From NCBI RefSeq assembly GCF_963675165.1, contig NC_087381.1, positions 3,038,001-3,102,000 on the forward strand: DNA of 64,000 nt, read 5' to 3'. Below, piece by piece: positions 58,171-64,000 of this stretch; position 1 is the first letter of the stretch; each line of letters begins with the position of its first letter. The position numbers were made by a program, and so were the translations under genes. Under the pieces are notes generated by a model. That model searched no databases, was not told the DNA's origin, and saw only the letters and a list, made by a program, of their open reading frames with translations. Source of the DNA: Halichondria panicea. Taxonomy: Eukaryota > Porifera > Demospongiae > Suberitida > Halichondriidae.

Positions 58171-60814
58171 TTTTGCTGTATGGATCTCATGAAGGTAACA
58201 TAGCAACCGAAAAACGTTGCCTCTTCCTTTATTCCTCCGTACATTGTGCTCTAGCCTCGATTCCACGCCGCCCATAGCTTTACTGGCGGCCTAAAATCGA
58301 GGCATAATCGTGGTGACAGCTTGCACATGCGCATGAATTCAGTCCACTATAATTATTACCACTGCAGGCTGTCCTTAGTCCAGTCAAAGCACCTCTCCAC
58401 AGTACCACTAGATGATAAGTCAGCCAGCATATCTGTGGGTCGGGTCAAAGGTCCCAGAGATTATTTAACACTCTCCGGAACCTCCGGCTCCGACACACCG
58501 ACATGCTAGGCAGTTGCAGTGGATTTAGCGGCCATGTTAACATCTTCCCTGCTGATGGCTAGTAAAGTCTTGAGTCTCTGAATAATCTTTTTAATGAATT
58601 TCTTGTTATAGCTGTAGTCACGCCATTGACAAGCTGTTGACGAATGAAAGCGTATCGATTAATGATTCCACTGATATTGCAGTACATATATACTGTAGAA
58701 CTATAAGCTGTACTTAATCAACAATCAATTCATGTTGGCTATGAACTCACCCGGTTACAGTGATTTAAATTATAGCGGCTCAGCTGAATTAAACTAGGAT
58801 AAACAAGCTGACTATTTCCCTGCAAGGGTAAACCATAATAATATAGGTTTATAGGGAGTTAGGGTGTGTGTGGGCAAGGCACTCTATATGCCACTGTGAC
58901 AAAGGATTCCTATAGCCACTGCATGCCTTTGTGTCAATTGTTGGATGATAATAGGAGTAGTTAGATGAGCCAAACTATATCAATGCAAGTAAATACAAAT
59001 AACTCACCTTTTGTTGTTAACTTGGCTGTGTGAGATATTCGAAAAATCAATGACTTTTCATTACTGGTCGAAGACTTATATGCACAGCTTATATTGAAAC
59101 TATACAGTCAGAAAGTTTGATCTAACTAATATATAGGCTATACAATAATAGTCATGCAAACTGCTCGTTTCATGTGGGTTGAGTTACTTTCATTTCCAAC
59201 AACAACAATGAGAGAGCTTGGTGGGCGTTCAACACAAACAACTTTATCATTATAGGAACATATAAATGAGCTATAGACCTTTACATTTCCAAAACTCCTA
59301 TGTTGCTACTATACTTAGCTTTCTAACTGACTATCAATACACTGTCAGATGCTCTGTTGGATTATCTTTCATTTTTGATTGCATATATACCCATCCAATG
59401 TCCATATGCTTACTGTTAGGCTTTCAATTATGTACAGAAACATTCAACAACTGGCACCAACTACACCATATGCAATGATAATACTTGAGTAGTGCTTACA
59501 CAGTTATCTCAATACAAGCATGTATAGCAACAAGCTGAAGGCATTTGTTGTATATAGGGACAAGGGAAAGTACAAGTTTACCTTGCAACTGAACGCATCT
59601 TATACATGCAGCGCACATGCAACATTGAGTACATGCACAATTGCTTTCACCAACATAATTCTACACGTGCAATGTCATGTATAGCTCACCTTAATTAAAA
59701 TATAGATTCTTCAATTTCGATCAATCTTTGTTCAGGCATAAAATCCATGTTACACTAGTCTACATATACAGTAGTACACTGATGAATATTGTGATTTGTC
59801 ACAAAGCCTATAGCTGTGTGTATACAAACGACATTCCTGACAAAGAGGTATTTGGACTACATTAGGTTGGGCTTGGCGACCACATGAAGGCAAAACATGT
59901 CGACCCTAATTCCATAACAGCAACTCCCATGTTTTTTTTCTAATTCTACTGTACAGCTCCCCTCCGCAACATCATACCATACATTGCATGCCTATATATA
60001 TGCATGGACCTTTCTAATCATCGTATAATATTATTAGCCAATTATTAATTGCCTAACTTGGCTACGAAATGTTTTGAGTTGGAGGGTTTACAGAAATACT
60101 ACCGCCATATAGAACAAACCCACTCATTATTTTCCAGTTAAGAGCAGTATAATTGCACATTCATGTATACAAGAGAACCTGATTACGAAGACTTGCATGC
60201 ACGATTGAATTCTGCACTGAGTCTGCTCAACTGGGCTACAGTATACTCATCCTCATAACTTTAGTGCAAAATATGCCATGTAATTTGTGATTTCCATGTA
60301 AGGCAATATTTATATCTACCTTAGCTTTCTAAACCCTCTGTGCTCAAAGCCACAAAACTGCCAGTATAGCCTCGATTCTACGCCGCTTGAATTCGCTTTC
60401 AATAAAACCGCGGTGTTTATCAAGACCGATAGGTCAAGGTTCACTAACACTGTCAATCACATGACAGTCATGAGTTCGAGTGTAAACAAAACTTGTGCTT
60501 AGTTCCAATGACTCACCAAATACAGTGACTGCAGTACTTTATAGGGTAGGTTATGATCTTAGCTCGATCTGAATAAGAAGACTTGTATTTCAGAGACAGG
60601 AGAAGAAATCATTGTGAGTGCCTGGTTGTATAATAATTATAATTATCTGTCTCTGTACAATTTAATTATAATAATATAGTCCTTGTCCTGGGTCTGTAAG
60701 ACAGAACATGATTTACCATGGCGGGTTACAGTAGGTTTACTGTACTTAATATATTCCCATACTGTCCTGTAGATATCAGTACAGTACAATTTTCAAGTGT
60801 GATTACAAGCAAGG
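58171..60814. other. Intergenic region, no gene supported
   Basis: Holds the hairpin 58252-58304 (TAGCCTCGATT...AATCGAGGC), one half of a similar element at about 60366, and low-complexity AT-rich sequence. The ORF 59266-59478 has no supporting features. The last few hundred bases should hold the CHMP2A promoter and 5' UTR. Confidence 0.5.
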
Positions 60815-62966
60815 ATGGCTCTAGCAGCACTGTTTGGTAAGAGGAAGACTCCTGAGGAGATGCTCAGACAAAACCAGAGGGCTCTCAACAAGGTAAGTAC
60901 GTGTGGTGGGGAGGAAAGTGTGTGTACAAGTGCAGACGACAATCACTGAGAAGAGGTGCAAAGTATTTGATCATTGGTAACTTCTAGTGTCTATATTATA
61001 AGCTTTAAAGCGTTATTTTTCGGGGGGCAGGGTTTCATCTAGTGGGGGGGCACGGGTGAACCTTCCCCCCCAAAAAATGCTCAGCTTCCCCCCAAAATGT
61101 TGTAGAAAACGACATCATCCCGTTAGTACTGTCTATGATGTGTAACTACATCTACTGTGATGCACTAGCATGTAATAGGGGTAAGGGGTGTGTGATCAAA
61201 CATTTTGCAGCGTGTTTACGCGTGCCCAAACCTTCTCCCCCAAACATTTAATCCTAGATGAAAGATTTATTTTCACCAATGTTGCTCAGAAGCAGAGATA
61301 CAAGTCAGTTTTCTTGTGCTAGCCTCGATACCATGAGTGGCTTATTGAGATACAAGGCTCGCTTTGTGTTGACCTCGAGAACAAGCCGCTCACGGTATAT
61401 TGAATATTGAGGCTAGGAAACAAAAATATTACCCCCTGAAACTACAGTACACTAATAATTATCTCGGCTAGAAGTAGTCTGAAAGAGAAGTTAGGAGACC
61501 AATTAGTTACCTTAATTAGCTAAGATCAAGTACTTCGCTCTGGATTAAGATTAGATTGTCGATTAATTTATAGTTTCCTCTTGGGACGTACATGGCACAT
61601 GTACCTCAAATTCAATACCTCTGACTTGCAAAAATTAATCATTTTTTAATAGACCCTAGTCAAAAAAGGGTATCCTTGTAGTGCTAATCTTTATACAAAG
61701 GAATTGTTGGTCTACAGGCAGAAATTTTCCCTTGACGTTATTGATCTGCCCTGTTTCCATCACACACTCACTCTCTGAAATAACTGTTACGTTTGCCCGT
61801 GTGTACATTAGGTGATTCGTGAATTGGACAAAGAGAGGACGCAGTTGGAGAGACAAGAGAAGAAGTTAGTCACAGACATCAAGAAAATGGCAAAGAGTGG
61901 ACAAATGGAGGCAGTGAAGATTATGGCAAAAGACCTAGTGAGGACGAGGAATTTTGTCAAGAAGTTCATCCTGATGAGGGCGAATATACAAGCAATATCT
62001 CTCAAAGTGCAAACTCTCAAGTCTCAAGCAGCAATGGCTAATGCTATGAAAGGTGAGTGTGTGTACAAGTATCTGGTACGGCCACCATTTATAATCATGG
62101 TAAAGTTCTTTCCAGTACTTTGTTGATTGTAACCATAATTATTAACCATCTTGCTTGCGTCCTTTTGGGGCTGGAGCCGAACCCCATTCTTTCATAGAAT
62201 GTTTTTTGCACTTATATTTGGGAAATTTTCACGGGTGCAAATTTTCGCTATTTGGCTACAGAGCCTTCAGCAGAAATTTTCGTTGGTTCTAATATTCGCA
62301 CTTCAATATCAGGAAACCACACCCACCAATAGCTTTGCATGTGAAATACCGGTGCGTAGGAGTTTCTCCCAGTTTTAATTTTCGCGTTAATTGCTCTGCC
62401 CTTTAAAAAACTCAAATTTGCACCCCACAAAAATTTCCCGCCATTTGGTAAGAAGTTGGGCTTTCTATGATGCCTGTACTGTGTCCCCTGCATTAGCTAG
62501 ACTAGAGAAGTGGCACCCTAAGTATGGACGGCCTAAAGTACATGTAAGGACATCTCAATAACACTCGATCTGTACACATACGTACTCTGATTTGTAGTTC
62601 CCAAAGGTGGCTGCATATTTTACCACAGTAGAGCAATACACGATAGATATAGGATGCAGTGGTACTTAATTGTAATTTGCTGTACCTCGATATAATTATA
62701 GCTACACCTATATCCGGCTACATACATGTATATATCTAAGCACACACACGCACTGTGCAATGTTATGAGTGGCTGTTGATGTTACTCCTCTCTAATGCCA
62801 TGCAGGTGTGACCAAAGCTATCAAGAACATGAACAAGCGTCTCAACCTGCCCTCTCTGCAGAAGATCATGATGGAGTTTGAGAGGGAGTCTGAGATCATG
62901 GACCTCAAAGAGGAGACCATCTCTGACACTATCGATGATGTCATAGGAGAGGGTGATGATGAGGAG
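60815..62966 (+). CDS. CHMP2A: CHMP2A, ESCRT-III subunit, first three coding exons (3' end outside window)
   Basis: Exons 60815-60892, 61812-62052, 62806-62966 in phases 0, 1, 0 give 160 codons. The start MALAALFGKRKTPEEMLRQN, the block QMEAVKIMAKDLVRTRNFVK and IMMEFERESEIMDLKEETIS are diagnostic for CHMP2A/Vps2. The protein assembles into ESCRT-III filaments on endosomes and at membrane-scission sites and is handled by VPS4. The exons cover the basic N-terminal helical core. The C-terminal part with the MIT-interacting motif is not found up to 64000. Confidence 0.93.
61033..61262. repeat. C/G-run repeat in CHMP2A intron 1
   Basis: TTTCATCTAG...GGGGGGG at the left and CCCCC...CTAGATGAAA at the right are imperfect inverted ends. 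Confidence 0.4.
61320..61415. mobile_element. TAGCCTCGAT-family hairpin in CHMP2A intron 1
   Basis: TAGCCTCGATACCATGAGTG is inverted at the right with a short insertion (AAGCCGCTCACGGTAT...ATTGAGGCTA). No target duplication visible. Confidence 0.5.
62215..62448. mobile_element. Miniature element in CHMP2A intron 2
   Basis: TTTGGGAAATTTTCACGGGT followed by GCAAATTT at the left, and the imperfect inverse (AAATTTGCACC...AAATTTCCCGCCATTTGG) at the right. Confidence 0.45.
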
Positions 62967-64000
62967 GTGGGTGGGCGCTGTTTGTAGTGTCTAGATTGTA
63001 TCCATCTTATGTACAGTATGTTGCAAGTTGCAAAGAGCAAAGCACATAATTATGTGGATGCTGTAGGCTTAATTTAAAAGTTTGCCCGCTTCGGGTAGCT
63101 TCGTGTAGCTTCGTGTAACCCTAACCAAGGAAGGCCTTCCTGAAGATAATGAAACTACGAAGCTTTATAACTTCATGAACCTTTGCAAGTTCACATAAGA
63201 TATTCGTTAAACTTTGCAAACTTTTTTTCTTTGCAACGTACACTGTACAAACTAAACCTCTCATGTTGTTGAGGGACAAACTTCCCCAGCTTAAGTGCAC
63301 TATGTACAACGTCATGTGCTTTACTATACTGATCACCCGTCTTAATATATTGGGTTTCCAATGCGTACTTAATCTTAATAAATTGCAAATGACATAATTG
63401 TTTGTAAAAGCCTTACTGCTTTTCCTCTCATGCTAATTGTATGCACATGGCATTGCTTTGTTCATTGCGAGTCTTTCATTTAACTACCTACATGTATGTG
63501 AACACTCGCAATTAGCAATAGAAAGAGTTTCGCATTCGGTATAATGATAGTATCGAATCTACTGCACGCATGAGGAATTTGAGTGCAAACTGAGTAAATT
63601 CTTCCATACTGCTGCTATGTCACACATGTACATGAACAACTGTACAATCATGTATGTACTATGTAATCGTGTGTGCTTTCCTCTTCACTGTAACTGTGCT
63701 ATCCTCAGTATGCATGCTTTACTCTAACCGTACATGTAGCCGTACATCACAGTACAGAGTTGTTACATGTATCAGGAATTGAGTCCTTAGCTTTTGAAAG
63801 GAATTAATAATTATCCCTTGTACATGTATGTATTGTATAGCGCAAGAAATTGGGTCTTAGACATCATCACAGGTGCCTTTTCATCATTTATACGTGTAGC
63901 TATATCCGAAATACTATTACATAATGAGACATGCTTTACAAAACTGGTAGGTTACTTTATTGATTCACAACACCACTCCCCTAGCACTGTGTATACCACT
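62967..64000. other. CHMP2A intron 3, no exon found
   Basis: The expected next exon, coding an acidic stretch then the C-terminal helix, is not visible. The ORFs at 63121-63388 (minus) have no supporting features. Confidence 0.5.

Noticed and set aside
59266-59478. 70-residue plus-strand ORF
   Set aside because: No splice context, paralogue or recognisable motif.
1-64000. tRNA or rRNA genes
   Set aside because: No cloverleaf or rRNA core seen by eye; a tRNAscan-type search was not possible.

Overview
The window looks like nuclear DNA from an early-branching animal, most likely a demosponge of the Amphimedon type. The evidence is a high density of short phase-coherent introns, AT-rich sequence full of small hairpin transposons, Death-domain plus ankyrin proteins, and a clearly animal-type ESCRT-III gene (CHMP2A) on the right. 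The species assignment is inference. Coordinates 51678-51877 are an assembly gap of exactly 200 N.

About 55 kb (1-55706) is one head-to-tail tandem array on the minus strand. It holds six paralogous multi-exon genes, here called F (left, cut by the window edge), E, D, C, B and A (right). I rebuilt the exons from splice signals, reading frame and comparison between paralogues. The shared order is: an exon of about 108 codons with two hydrophobic stretches ending in a canonical 2A-like ribosome-skipping motif GD(V/I)ESNPG|P; one or two Death-domain exons (DD1, DD2, DD3 in different combinations); a short linker; a conserved exon of about 240 codons with no domain I recognise (the mid-domain); a Ser/Asp-rich exon with a DSG motif; then up to 18 ankyrin repeats on exons of 99 or about 198 bp. 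Genes D (17 exons, 1304 codons plus stop) and E (19 exons, 1441 codons plus stop) are intact from start to stop. F is intact as far as the window goes. C and B carry frameshifts. A runs into the assembly gap.

A plausible reading is a rapidly evolving sponge family of Death/ankyrin signalling proteins, possibly in innate immunity. Ribosome skipping at the 2A motif would separate a membrane-inserted N-terminal peptide from a soluble Death-ankyrin protein, and failure to skip would leave the protein attached to the membrane. Copies have gained, lost or decayed Death-domain exons without breaking frame, because these exons (or pairs of exons) begin and end in phase 1.

The introns and spacers of the array hold many mobile elements. 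Several are well defined because the paralogues provide empty sites: a Helentron-like element, Mutator-like elements with 9-bp target duplications, TA-flanked CCGTATA elements, TTAA-flanked elements, large fold-back elements, and a copy-specific G-rich minisatellite.

Right of the array, 56618-58170 (minus) is a small five-exon gene for a 150-residue protein I do not recognise. 58171-60814 holds no gene I can support. 60815-62966 (plus) is the first three coding exons of CHMP2A, whose 3' end lies outside the window.
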